Source: Eleginops maclovinus (Eukaryota; Chordata; Actinopteri; Perciformes; Eleginopidae). Taken from it: a stretch of 64,000 bases of DNA. Location: positions 20,328,261 through 20,392,260 of the forward strand of contig NC_086360.1 of assembly GCF_036324505.1 (NCBI RefSeq), written 5' to 3'. The stretch's first letter is position 1. The number at the start of each line of letters is the position of its first letter. The notes beneath the pieces were generated by a model. The model had not been told where the DNA came from and ran no database searches. It worked only from the letters and a program-made list of their open reading frames with translations. A program made the position numbers and the translations under genes. Shown in pieces: positions 37,196-50,425 of the stretch.

Positions 37196-38339
37196 GTAAA
37201 CCTGGATTACCTGCTTTACCGGCTACCAAACCCCAGTATTACACGTACCTGTCTTGTTCAGCAGTCTGGAAATCAAATCAGTCCACAGTGCTGGCCAGGT
37301 GGACTTACACTAAATATTTTGTCCAGAGAAGAGACGTTGTTGCTTTCTCCGTAATCTCTGTGTAGCATGGGGAAAAAAAGTTTGAGTGCATTGAGTTGCA
37401 TAGTTAGCAGTGATACATTTAGAATGAAAGACAAGAAAATATGTGTTAATGGGATCAGATTTATGACTACTGTCATTTAAAAGGAGATGTTATAAATGCT
37501 TTGTCCTAGAAGTGTCAGCTTCGCGTGTAGTGATTAAAGGCTATTGATGATATGGACCGTCAATCGATTTTTGTTGTGACAAACTGAAGCATCGGAGATG
37601 AGCTCTCATCTCGATATTTCAAGAATAAGTAAGACGTTATTACATCAGCCACTGATTTCGATTAGTTATAGATCTTAATAATATACTTACATATTCTTTC
37701 AAAGTTTTTCTGCAACATAAACACAAATGTTAATACCTTATTAAAGTATGCCTGAAATTTAACGTACAGTCCAAGATACAGTTAGCTTCTGGAGGACTCC
37801 GGATTGAGAAGAGCAAAAATGTGCATGCACCACACTCCCCACCTTTATTCTCGCATCTTCATTTTGTAGTCAAATAGTTATTTTATGTGAGTACTCGCTT
37901 TTGTCTATGTGCTAGAGAGAGGAGAAGAGAAGAAGAGACTGAGGAGGCTGACTGTCTGACGGAGACAGAGATGCCTTTTAATGTATTAGAATAGCCATAT
38001 AATAGAGGAACGCATATTACAATTCCATTTGTCTTTCTTCCTCTTTTCAACTTTTGCCTTATTCATCAGATAAAAAAAATCATCAATTATTGGTCTTATT
38101 AAAAGGGATGGTAAGCCTCAGTAAATATAAGATTAGGGCACAAAATATACTTTTAAAAACTCTTGGCCTGTTGGAGGTTTTTAGACCTGTAATAAGATTT
38201 TTAGATCAGGAAAAGACAGAATAATCAGAGAGAAAAATGTGTTATCTTCTGATTACCTATTGCCTTCAACTAAATATATTTTTTTTCTTTGCATTTTTCT
38301 TGTTATCATACTACTTTATATGTTAAACACAATTCCTGC

Positions 38340-38600
38340 ACTCCTCCTGGTTGTGTGCCAGCTGTACCGGCGCTAGCTTCCTGTTGCTGTTGGAGCTACG
38401 CACAGCCGGGTAGACTTGGAGGGTCGAGTCGGGCTAATGAAGTTGTCAGAGGCGTGTAGCATCGAGGCTGATGGGAGGGCCTGCCAGGCAGCCAATAGTG
38501 AAGCTGCTTCTGTGATCAGCCGAGCATGATGGGAGACCACCCTGAGGCCCGGCACAGCCCCCAGATCAAAGAGCTAGCCCTCAAATACACCAACAATTAA
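38340..38600. promoter_or_regulatory. Candidate conserved noncoding element
   Basis: 260 bp with many CpGs (ACCGGCGCTAGC, GAGTCGGGCTAATGAAG) and no repeats, in otherwise AT-rich DNA, ending ACACCAACAATTAAAGAG. Among the more striking islands of intron 5. Confidence 0.4.
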
Positions 38601-39119
38601 AGAGATGTTGCAGCCTAACACTCACACACACGTAGAAATGAGCGTGCACACACTCATACACATACATAAACTAACATTTTTAAGCCTGCAAACATAAACA
38701 AATACACATTTAAGTTTTCACAGATGCACACAACAAAATCTAGTTTCATACACACATTGTTAAATATTAAAGCAGCGGCAGATGAAGTAAAACGACAAAA
38801 CACCTGTCAGTTTAATGTGTATATCTTAAACATTTCATTCACCCCTTCTGCCCAATCTGTCTCTCCCTTTTCCATGCCTCCCCCCTCTCGTCTCTATCTC
38901 CTCTCCGTCTCTCCGTTGCCCTCCTTTGGTTAAGATATCTCATTAATAACCACTTCTCTTGCCTGCCTCCTGTTAGCCTTCAGTATTAGCTTGCTGCCTG
39001 TTCTCTCGCCCCGCCGCCTCGCTGTCTTTCCTCCCTTTCTCCTCCTCTGCTCTCTGCTCTGCCCAGGGTTCTTTTTTAAAATGCAAGAGTGGTGCAGTGA
39101 GACTGCAATAACCTACATA

Positions 39120-39123
<4 letters not shown>

Positions 39124-39182
<59 letters not shown>
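39124..39182 (+). repeat. (CT)n microsatellite, ~59 bp
   Basis: Pure TC dinucleotides; the strand asymmetry can support triplex DNA. Confidence 0.97.
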
Positions 39183-39185
<3 letters not shown>

Positions 39186-39739
39186 TTCTCTTTCCCTCTA
39201 TCTTTCTCTCTTTTATTTCTGTCTCTGTCTCATTTATTCCACCATCAGTCCTTTTTCTTTTTAACCACTAATATCCTCCCCCCTGCCACACTCCAGTGTA
39301 TTTTTGAAATAAATATTATTAAAGGTATAATGTATGTGCATATATAAGAGCGCTAATGAATATCATAATCTATTTTTTTGTTTTGCTTCATCTTTCTCTA
39401 CAAACATCTTTGTCAGTCTGGCAGAATGGTTCACTTTTTTCTCGCTTTGTTCTTTTATTTTTCTCACCGCTACGGGAAGTCATGCGGGGGGTTCTTGAAG
39501 TCAAATTGTTCTCTGTTTACCATTGGTTAATTTGAAATGCTGATGAGTCTTCCACCTTGCCTTGTTCCTCATCCCTCACCATCCTGCTGCGTGTCCCTAT
39601 AGCTTTGCATGTATACGTGTGCGTGTATGTGAGTGTGTGACACTGGAGGCGCAACTTCTGTATGCCCCTCCTGACTTCTTAGTGAACTCCTCTCCTGCAG
39701 ATTAAAATAAAGAAACGAAGAGGAGGAGGCCAGATGAGA

Positions 39740-39909
<170 letters not shown>

Positions 39910-42900
39910 AAACATGTTGGAGAGTCTTAGTGTTAGAGGTATGGAAGTGTTGGTCCCTGTATTATTGCTCATATAGTCTTGTGTTTAGTTAGTGTAAAGT
40001 TCCTTCTGCTGTTTGCTGTGTATGGAAGTGGCATATGTTGGCAGTGGGTGGCAGTGCAGGAAAGCCAAGCTAGCTCGCTTGTGGGAAACCTGAGTCACAC
40101 ATTCAGTAAAAAAAAAACATGCCTTAGTTATGCAGTGCGTGAAGGATGCTCACATTCATCCTTCCCGTCTTTGATAAACTTTCGTTGCACTTCTATGATG
40201 GCAGGAACCCATGAGATTTACTATAACTTAAAGTTAACTGGTCTTTTATTTTGTAACTATTTAAGGGGCCGATGGTGTGTGCTTTGTCTGTAGTATACAT
40301 TTTAGTTCTACCATCATTAGCATCATGATTCCTGCACTGATTTAGCTGTTGTCATAAATATTGGATAACTGTCAGATAGTTAAAGTGCAATGCAGTATAA
40401 ACTCCACTTGTGTGTGTGTGTGTAAAAACATTCAATATTACTCTGGGCAATGGATGCCTATTACCATGCTCATATTTGTCTGTTTTATGTCCAGGAATAA
40501 ATAATACACTTAAGTACTTCTACAAATGTAGCACATTGAAATATTCATGCTTAATTATGCAGCAAGATCCTCAAAGTTAGTCAAATTGGATGGTTAAAGG
40601 TTCAAAGCTTAGGGCAGTGTGCATTTTTGTAGCTGGGTTGGCGATGCAAAATGAGAGCTCAAGGCGAATGATTGCTTGGCATGGATCTACACATAGGGTC
40701 AGAACACGGGTTTAAATGCTGCGGCGCTTACTCTCTAAAGGAGATGTGTGTGTGTTTGTGCGTGCGTGAAAGAGAGAAAGGGAGGGAGAAGGGCAGATGT
40801 TATATTGATGGCACGCCACGCTTCTCTTCTCTGTCCTGAATAATCATGATCCTGAGCTGATGGGATGCTGCTTCAAAAAGATGAGAGTATGCGTGAACTG
40901 TGGATGAACTGGAACCTGCACATGATCCAAGGCTGGTGGTAGCCCAGCCCAGCAGCCATCCTGTTCCCCAGCCGGGGAATTCCTAAACCAGATTATGCTG
41001 ATATCGATGAGATGTGAAGTTCAGCACTTTTTTATATATTCTTAGATGGTAGTTCATGTTAGGAAATAATTAGTTTGATGTTAATTAAATGAAAAACAAT
41101 CATTTGCTTTTGTGCGCAATTGTTAGTTTTTTTGTGTTTGATGAGGGTGAGTGTGTGTGAGAGAGAGAGAGATTTGGTCAGAATGGGATGGCAGGTGAGC
41201 AGACGTTTGCTCCAGGCTTCTATGCTACCTTTTGATAAAACAGGCTTTGTGGAACAGACACGATTTTCCTCTTCTTCCCTCTCTTTATCTCTCTATCCTT
41301 CTCTCTTTAAAACTGTCACTGTCTGCATGTAATCTCTTTAGGGCTTTCATCATTTCCCTGCCTCAGATCTTGCCTTTCTTATGGTTGTGTTTTCCTGAAT
41401 AATATGAAACTTGAGCGACAGATCCTAAGACAGATGTGGGAAGAGCAGTGGACTGTTGTACCAGATGAGACAGATGGGTGGCAGTATACTGTCAGGCTAG
41501 ATCATCTCTGTCTCCCTCTCTCCCCTTTTCTCCCCCTCTCTCTCTGACTTAATTGGGCCTATATGTGTCTTTTCCAATATATATATCAGTCTATCTATTC
41601 AATATTGTTCACAAAAACAGATGTGGAAAAGAAATGTGTTTATATATATTTCCTGACTTATATCATAAAACATATGCATGTACTCGATATCCATCACTTA
41701 AACATTTCTACATTTTTATTTGATCATTTCCAGTCATGGAATTATCTGTATTTCTATCTTCATGGTCATCTTCATCACTCATCTTTTGTTAGATCTGTGG
41801 TCCCAATCTCCCTCCAGGCTTTATTTCTATTTCTATGGTCTCTTCCCTCACAACCTTTGCAGGTACTTCCTGCTTAAATGCTAAGCTGCAGTGATGTTAG
41901 CACTTTTGAGCGTAATTGAGGCTATTCATTCCTCCTGAGTCCAAAAAAAAGAAAAGCGGATGAACAAAAAATTGTAGCACTGTATACCAGCTGTGACTCA
42001 GTTTCATCAACTCAGAAATGATGTGTGCAGATGGATGCAGACCCACAAACACACACACAGACACACACTGTTTGCCCAGATCAAGGCCGTGGCTCTGAGG
42101 GACTAGAGGGAGATCAGGCAGAGAGCCTATGGAAATAGATGGCTTTGTCATCGCAACACCCACCACTCTTCCCCCGAGATTCACTGCTGTGGTGGTATCC
42201 TCAACTCGCAGACTTTCTTCTTTTCTTCTTTTAACGCAGATCTTCCTCCTTTCACATATACTGTACCTTATTTTTGTCCGTGAGGTAAGCGGCATTTAAT
42301 CTGAGACAGTGCCTGAACTTTATCAACACTAACTTTCCATTGGAATTAACTCTTGGTGTTATTGGTTTATTGACTTTATGCCATTTTACAACTTGTCATT
42401 TATGTTTGGGCAGGACAAGACTTGCTGAAACAAGTATCAGGATGTACATTTTTAAGTGTTCGACTACCCCGAATATTGAGTCTGTTGCAAAAGGGAGGAT
42501 TACTAACCATCTCTTTGCTGTCACAACATTTTCCAGGTTCCAATACCTATACGAATAAACACACTGACTGGCTTTTCACTGTATTATATTTGAATATGTG
42601 ATTGTTTTTGAATGCTTCCTTGGTATGCAACAAAAAGACACCAAAGAAGTGTGTATGTCTGAAACACAACGTTGCACAATACAGGCAAAACAGGTTTTAA
42701 ATCATATATATCATCTATCAGTCAACAGGTCAGGGTTTGTTTTCATGCAGACATATTCATCCATCCTGAAGCTGAGTCAGAAAACTAAATATAATATTTT
42801 GTATACTTCAATTCTGTTCTCCCATTTACTTAAATGCAGTGGATTCTGAGATTGTCACACCCATTTGTTATTTCATCCTTATTTTACTCTTGAAGCTGGT

Positions 42901-44439
42901 GAGAAAAAAGCAGTTGTTTGAAATGTTTAACCCTCAGTGTGTGATGGATGAAAACAGCACAAAGTTATCAAACACTGTTTCTCAATCTTTCTTAGATGCC
43001 TTTTGCATTCCTGTCACTTTTTCAAGCAGCGTGTGTTAGCAAACATACCATAGTTCAGCATCATAAGCAGATTATGAGTCATTGTAACTGGCTATGTTTT
43101 TGATGGGGAGGTGGTAGGAAGGTGAATGGCATAGCCCTGCCCCTATCAAGTGACCATGCCTCGCCTGCTCGCCGCCCCACTGAGCTGAGGTTTGGTTCTG
43201 GCGGTGTCAGCAAAGTCAGAGATCAAAATGGGTTCTCCCTCTATTTCATTGTATTGTTTTCAGGAGTAACTATGTAGGTAAGTTGATCGATCCTGTGCTT
43301 TCACACATGTTGGTAATTGTAAGCAGACATGCATAAACACATGGCATTACTATCCACTGTGGTATCAAGCAGAATCTAATATGCGCTGTAGAACTTGACC
43401 TGGCTAGCAGAAGTGTTGCAGATTGCTTATTTATTATTTGTAAAAAGATGTTTTTACAGCGCAAATATTTTTTATTCAAAGTTAGGTGTTTAGCCAGCCT
43501 GGTTTATGCTTCCTCCTCATCCCTCTCCTTTTGTTTTTTTGTCCACCAATTCCTACCCCACACCTGAGAGTTGAGGGTCTGCCGTGCCCAACTTAACCAC
43601 ATGTTTGCAGGGTCAGCCAGAGTATCTGGGTGAGAGCCAGCCTGCTGAGAGCCAGAGCCAGGGCAGGCCAGGGTTTGGTTTGACCAGCAGCGAGCCCTGG
43701 AGTGTGGGCAGACTGACATGGAGGTGGGGGCGGAGCGCTTGTATCCTGCAGATAAGTGCGATACACCATCTTTACACACAGGATGGGCTTTTCATCATAC
43801 CCCACTACACTGGCCATGACTGCCTGACCTGGGGAAGTGTGTGATTGAAGTGTGTAAGTGTGTTTGTCTGTGGCGGGGGGGAAGGGCGACGTCAGAAAGA
43901 GTCATGCACACTATTTTTCTGATATGTAATGGCAGCGTAAACTTTTCACCCCACTTCTCATGTGATCTAATTAAAACGGCATTCCACGGACACGTATGCG
44001 CCTTGCATCCGTGTGAATGTGTGTACATGTGTGTAGCTAAAGTTTGTTTCTGAGCTAATAGCAATAAGAGCGGTGGACTTACCTTTAGTTCAGACAATTA
44101 TATTCTCACAAGTAAATTCATTTTTATGCTTCACTCAAGCATTGTTCAAACATCTCATATATGACGTGTTGTCCTCCACCTTATTTAAATGTATTTACGC
44201 TCTTCAATTTTTTAATGGCTCATATCAAGTATACATTTCTATAGTAGAGTAGTAGGCTGCTTCTCAGTTTTTATGTCAGCCACTGCAGTCACTCTACATA
44301 TGTGTGTGTCGTCTTTGAATTTGTTGCTCGGCCTAATAGCTCTGGCAAGTGAATGAGGCCTGATGTTTGGAGCTTATTTAATAGGCAGTGCGCGTGCATG
44401 TGTGTGCGCTTGTGTGTGCTCAGTCTTTAGCAGTGTGCC

Positions 44440-44690
44440 ACGTCTCAAGCCCCTTATTCTTTGATAATTGTGCTGCAAGTCCTCAGCCTCCCCTTTAGCC
44501 TGAAAACCAAGCTCATTGCGGCCCCCAAAGAGCCCCCCGACAAGGTAGAGAAAAAAAATCCCAAGTTGTCCTTGTGCATAAAAGTAGATTCTACTCTCCA
44601 ACACCTTTTCAAATTAATATTTGTGATGGGCGCCATTCTGCCAGCCCCAGTTTCTGTTCGCCGCCTTTGTTCCTGCGTTTGATGTAATGG
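44440..44690. promoter_or_regulatory. Candidate conserved noncoding element
   Basis: Balanced, non-repetitive sequence with AAACCAAGCTCATTGCGGCC and CAAATTAATATTTGTGATGG (containing AAATTAATATTT, a near-palindrome) followed by GGCGCCATTCTGCC. Confidence 0.4.
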
Positions 44691-45494
44691 AGGCAAGGAC
44701 AAAGAGGAGAGCAGGCAGAGTGTGTGAAAATGGTAGTTAAGTGGGCTTAAGGGCTCCTTCAGTACCTTCTGAAAGGCTTGGACCCTGAATAGGACCCTCG
44801 CACTGCTAAGCTGTAGTGCAGTAAACAAGACAGGTTCAGCACAAAGGTGCGTCTCAAATGAGCACAGACACCCTCCTCCTCTTTCGCCTCACCCCGTCTC
44901 ACCCCGACCTCCCACCCGTCTCTGACATCTGGCCAATCCCAAGATCTGTCTTGAGTCCTCGCTCATTCCCCTCCCCTTTTATTCCCCCTTCATTTTTTTG
45001 CTCTGCTTCATATCTTTTCTCTTGTTCTTTAGTGTTTCTCTGCACTTTCCTCTGGTGAGTGTGTGTTTGTGTTTTGTTGTTCTGGTCCCGGCTGGACGGC
45101 TTGCTCCCCCTAGCCAGCCTTGTCCCCAGCGCTTGGGCGGTTCGGCTCTTTTGTTTGGTTAATTGCAATAAGTATAATGTACTAGTCTCTCGGAGGTCCA
45201 CGAAAGACAATTAGACAATCCCAAGAATTTAATGAGACACCACCAGCCCCAATCCCCCATACTCTCCTTTGTGAAACACCCTGCTCTACGTTGGCACCAA
45301 CTGATGTAGTGAGGAGGGGGTTGCCATGCAGGTCGCCCGTCTGTGTCTGTTTGTGTGTTTACCAGATTGTTGGTCTGCCCATCAGAGAAATACGCCAGAG
45401 AGAAAGGATCCAGAAAGATGAAATAGAACAAAAAAAATCTACAACCAAATGAAGTATTCCGTCTACATTTGAATTCTTCATTTATATGGCACAT

Positions 45495-45700
45495 TTCCAG
45501 GCCTGTTGCACCATGGGACTCTGATCTAAAGAATTGCTCTTCCCGGACAGGACAGACTTCCCGGGAATGTCCGTGTAATTATTAAGAGCGATTATCCTTT
45601 TCACCCAGTGAAGGGACAGAACACTTGACAGTGTCATCCCCGAAAGGAAGAGGGATTGCTGGGGGGCCTGGGTGATAGAGGAAACCCTGGGTGGCCCTTT
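45495..45700. promoter_or_regulatory. Candidate conserved noncoding element
   Basis: Contains TTCCCGGGAATGTCCGTG (TTCCCGGGAA, a STAT-like palindrome at about 45558-45567) then GTAATTATTAAGAGCGATTA, a homeodomain-rich run. Non-repetitive until a CT tract at 45710. Confidence 0.4.
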
Positions 45701-46129
45701 AAGGACTTCTCTAACTCTCTCTCTTTCTGTCTTTTTTTCTCTTTCTATTATTTCACCCAATGTATTCCCTCTCTCTGTCTCTATTTCTGTTTTACATTCC
45801 ATCCTTGACTCTTTCTTAGACCTCTCTCTGGATCATGCCAAGATAAAGCCGGCCTTTAAAACAGGAAATATCCATACATGATTCATTATATCTTGCTTCA
45901 CCTCACATGGAGATTAATTAATAATATCACTCTGCCATTGTCAAGTGCCTGTAATTCACAGCCTTAAAACCTACACATGTACCACATCATGAAGAAAGGA
46001 TTTCTTTCTTATATTCCTTTTGTTTTGCCTTTCTCTCATCCATTTTTTCTCTCATTCTGTCTTTCCTGTGCTTTTTTTCTCCCTGGCTAATCATGGTGTT
46101 ACAACAAAAGACGGGGCTCCATTATTGCA

Positions 46130-46400
46130 TGTGTGCGTCCCAGAAGAAAGGAAATGAGAACGGGACAGAGGGTGGCCGTGGCATGACACCGCACTATTAA
46201 TCTTCCAGTAAAGCCTTGTCAGGCAGAAACGGACACAAATGGATCACTCCCATTAACTGGGGGAGTGTAGGTAAGGGCTTTAACAAGCGTTTACCAGAGT
46301 CCATTTTCTCACTAATGAAGAGGGGGAATACGCGACCTCCCGGCCAAACCTGCCAGACCGCACTTAAAGGTCTGGATGGAAGAGAAAAGGAGGGAGGAAA
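46130..46400. promoter_or_regulatory. Candidate conserved noncoding element
   Basis: Contains CACTCCCATTAACTGGGGGA, TTAACAAGCGTTTACC and a GC-rich CGACCTCCCGGCCAAACC. It ends in a GA-rich tract. Confidence 0.35.
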
Positions 46401-47044
46401 AGAGCCGGAGGAGGACAGAAGAAGAAAATATCTGCGCAATGATAAAAAAAACTTGCAGTGCCGTGTCGTATCGTGCATGGTTAAGCTTCTGCCACCCTGC
46501 TGTTCACCCTCAATACACATGGCAGAGAAAAGCCCCGGTCATGGGACAACCGTGTTCTCTTAGACCTGTGAACTTTGGACAGGGCCATTATGCCAGCTGT
46601 CAACATGATGTGGGAAAAATCAGCAAAATTTCATACCTATTGCCTATCTGAAAATCCTGTATTTAACTATCTTCCAACCACATGCAAGCTAAGGTGTTAA
46701 CACCCATATATGGCCACAGTAGATTCACACACCCACATTGTGTCTTCTGGTCTTTTCCCCCAATTTCTATATAAGATATTCACACATAAGGGTGCACTGT
46801 TGTCACATTCTTTGACACCCCAATCTTTTGGGAGAAAGACAGAGGGCCACTATGGTAGGTGTCATCTCATAAGGGGTTTGCATTTATGCGCTATGTTTTA
46901 AACATGTGTCTGTCATCCTCCTGAGCCGTCTCCTGAGCTGTCATGTCTGTGGCCAGAGTTCTGTCCGCAGGGCTCTGAAACCTGCTGGTACCATGGCACA
47001 GACCTCCGAGATGTCTCTGCATCACAACCGCACTCCCAGAGGGG

Positions 47045-47049
<5 letters not shown>

Positions 47050-47086
<37 letters not shown>

Positions 47087-47092
47087 GGGGGG
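47050..47092 (+). repeat. (TG)n followed by G-run
   Basis: About 35 bp of TG followed by nine G bases. Confidence 0.95.
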
Positions 47093-47629
47093 TTGTATAA
47101 ATGCCTATATGTGTGCCAGTTCTGTGTTCCTTATCTGTGATTTAGCAAGGAGACTTGGACGCTGAGTATCTAATGCATCACTAGCTTGTCCCTTGATGCG
47201 AGCTGGATGGGCACGTTTTTTTTTTTTTTAAAGCCACATGATAATAAGAGATGTGCTGGAAACATTTCAAGGATCAAGCTGTGGTGGCACAGTGTAATTC
47301 ATCACCGCCCTTCCAGATGTCAAAGTGTTTTTGTTTAAGTCGGTGAACACGCAAACATACCCTAAAGAATCACATAATTCTAGTTGCTCTAAATATGCCG
47401 ATACTGGATCTTTGGCTTTTTTGTTTACTCACAGTGGCTCTATCCTGTCCATGCATGCGGCGTACTGAATGATTGTCTTTCTGATTGTACTTCGTCCAAG
47501 CCATGAAACTCATGTCTGAAGGCCTCTTGATTGGTAAGTTTTGCATCACATTGTTGATAAGGCAGTTTTATCACTAGATGGATGCATTTGGCTGTTGTTT
47601 TCCTCTTGTGTCAAGTGGCTGTTAACAAT

Positions 47630-48180
47630 GAGACTAGTTTCCCGACCGCAGCCGGATCAATGGAGCTAGCGTCATTAAAGAGATAGCAGCACACGTTGAC
47701 CCGAGTGATACCGGAAAGTGAGCAAGCAGAGGAAGAGAGGCGCGGCCCAGCCCGTTTGTCTGTTATCACTGGCTCTGTGTTCCACAGGCTCCCAGGGGAA
47801 ACTACGAGATGAGAGGAAGACTTCACCTTCCTCCTCCCAGACACCCCCCCCACCCCGTCTTTCCTAACACTCCCGCTCCTTCAGCAGCCCTCCCCTCCCG
47901 CCCCCCACGCCCCAAACATTTTTAATTATATCTTCTCCCAAGTAGTGCGGCTCAGTAACCAAGGAGCTGACATTGATGCATGTGCTGATAAATCCGCAAA
48001 CACTGGAAACAAGATTAACAAAGATTTTGAGGAAAGGGTGACAGCTAATTTTGCGCAATGGTCGGCGCCTCATTCAAGAGTGATGTTTTTGATAGAGCGA
48101 GCCACGCCTGAGAATTCATGCTCCACACAGGGGAGGGGGACGCGAACACAGCGCGAGGAGTTCCGCGGCATTTGCACTTT
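47630..48180. promoter_or_regulatory. Candidate conserved noncoding region (two blocks)
   Basis: Two blocks flank a C-rich linker (47841-47910). The left block has CGCAGCCGGATCAATGGAGC and TAGCGTCATTAAAGAGATAG; the right block has CAAAGATTTTGAGG, TGACAGCTAATTTTGCGCAA and AGCGAGCCACGCC. Both are non-repetitive with many CpGs. Strongest textural candidate for a developmental enhancer here. Confidence 0.45.
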
Positions 48181-48583
48181 TTAAATTGTTCTTTTTTTAA
48201 ACCTTTTCCTCTCTCCGTTACTCCGGAGAATGTCCCGGCCTTTCATCCCCCCTGCCGAGCATTTAGCTGCTTTGTTTGTATGTTTGTTTGTTCATCTTGT
48301 TTGATTGTGTGCTCATAACTTCACATAATATATTCACACTCAAAAAGAGAAGATAATTCACTTATCTTCATTGTCAACACATTTTGCCACACATGCCATC
48401 ATTTATATTACAAAGTGAGCCACATATACGCAGACTTGATAAAGCATTAACCTATTATTAACCTATTATGATAATGTTCCTTTCTGCTATTCATTGTCTG
48501 TAAATTACCAAACAACACAACTTGCCAAATATTGATGGACAAATAAGTAACTTGAGAATAAACTGTGCATTCGTTTAGCTTCT

Positions 48584-48739
<156 letters not shown>

Positions 48740-49329
48740 CAGTCTAATCAGTGTGATCTAATCAGCAGTGCGTATTGTGGAGTCGGTGACATGCCACTCC
48801 AGGCCCGTGGTCCTGTCTCTGAACTGGCTCTTAACCCACTGAGACACTGATACACACTCATCTGAGAAAGATATCAGTCTGCCTCATCACACACACACTC
48901 ACACACACATGCACTTGCGCGCACACACACATGCATGCACGCACAAACAGGAGGAGAGAACAAGATAACAATCATACTTCCACAGCTGATTCCCTATTTT
49001 CCCATCGAAAAGCAACACCCTACCTCCTTCTCTCCTCTTTCTCCTCTCTGCAGCCAATTCCAAGTCTATACAGTAGAAACATTTTGTAGATTTCTTTTGT
49101 TTTTTTCATGCCTCTCTCCTTTTTCCTTTCCTTTTTTCCACCTCTTTATATGATGTCTCCCTTCTCAGAATCACCTCCCCTGTCTTCATCTGAAGGCAGC
49201 TGACAGCTTCTTTTACTTTTCTTTGTCAATTTCTCCTTCTCCCTTTCTCCCTGTCTCTCTAGCTCTCTTTTTCATCTGTGCCTACCCCCCCTCCTCCATC
49301 TGCTTTCGCTTTTGTTTGCCCGGCCCCTC

Positions 49330-49460
49330 TCCCATCCCAACTTGATAATGAGGAATGCGGTGTGACCCTGACCTCCATCGGCCCTGCAACCACCTCCGAC
49401 CCCTCCAGGTGACCTCCAGTCCCTGTTTTGACAGCTTGATTAATTACAGAGTGTTATGAT
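49330..49460. promoter_or_regulatory. Candidate enhancer with nuclear-receptor half-sites
   Basis: TGACCCTGACCT (49363-49374) is two directly repeated half-sites with no spacer, and AGGTGACCT (49407-49415) adds another. TTGATTAATTACAG follows. NR2F/COUP-TF and RXR-type receptors bind such repeats; occupancy is unknown. Confidence 0.4.
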
Positions 49461-50279
49461 TTATGAGAAAAGCAGTATGTAAAAATAATAGACAACAGGT
49501 GGTCTTAAAAAAAGTTGTGAATTTGAAAGAGCTTCTAGTGAGGATTGTGGTGGCAGTGGGGTGGGGGAGTTAGTCTGTGTGTGTGATCGAGAGAGGATGT
49601 GTTTTAAGCGCCTTTCCATGGTAAATTGCTTTTCAACCAGTTTTGAAGGCTACATCGGGTTAATAGGAAAATGTCTATTGCTCCATGCATGGTTTCCTTA
49701 GTTGCCACAGCATGGATTTTTGCACGTGTATTGGGCCGTATGGTGAGAGGATGAAGGGGATTCCAACATACATGCGTAGCTCCATGTGTGTGCTGTGAAG
49801 CATAACCCCAGCCATGTGGTAATGACACTATGGAAAATGTGCAGGAACACACAGACATACATGCATACACACACAGATACACTATATTCTCCGCCACCTT
49901 TCTAGGTTACATCCTGTGAAAATAAGCAGAGAAAATGGCAGGACAGAGCAGCCTTAGTGTTTACCCTTCACACGTCAAACAAAGCTTGTGATTGGCTGTG
50001 GCGACCTCCCCTGACTCATGGACCTGTGGTGCAGCTCCACTTAGAGAGAGGTCAGTGTCTTGGACTGTTGGCATGCATGTGTGTCATTGCGGTTGTGTGT
50101 CCGTGTGCTAATAATGTTGCCTTCTGATTTATTGCCTATTGCATGATTGCAGCCTGCTACACTTTCCCGGTGAGGGAGGAGAAATTAATATTTTATACAT
50201 ATAGGATAGCAAATTTCATCACATGAAAGGTAACGCCTAACATGAAATATCGCACACTTCACATAGCATCAGTCAGCAA

Positions 50280-50425
50280 CATCAGCAAGACCACCAGTTA
50301 TCTCTGTGGCACTCCCTCCTAGGTCACAATAACAGGGCAGGGGTGAAGCGATTCCTCTTTGACCGTTGACCCATGGAGGTCATACGGGTCCTGTGATGTT
50401 CAGTAAGATTAATACCCTGGGCCAA
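50280..50425. promoter_or_regulatory. Candidate enhancer with four nuclear-receptor half-sites
   Basis: AGGTCA (50321-50326), then TGACCG-T-TGACCC (50360-50372, a direct repeat with 1-base spacing) and AGGTCA (50377-50382, everted with 4-base spacing). Four half-sites occur in 62 bp. The block is non-repetitive and continues into GTTCAGTAAGATTAATACCC. Confidence 0.45.
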
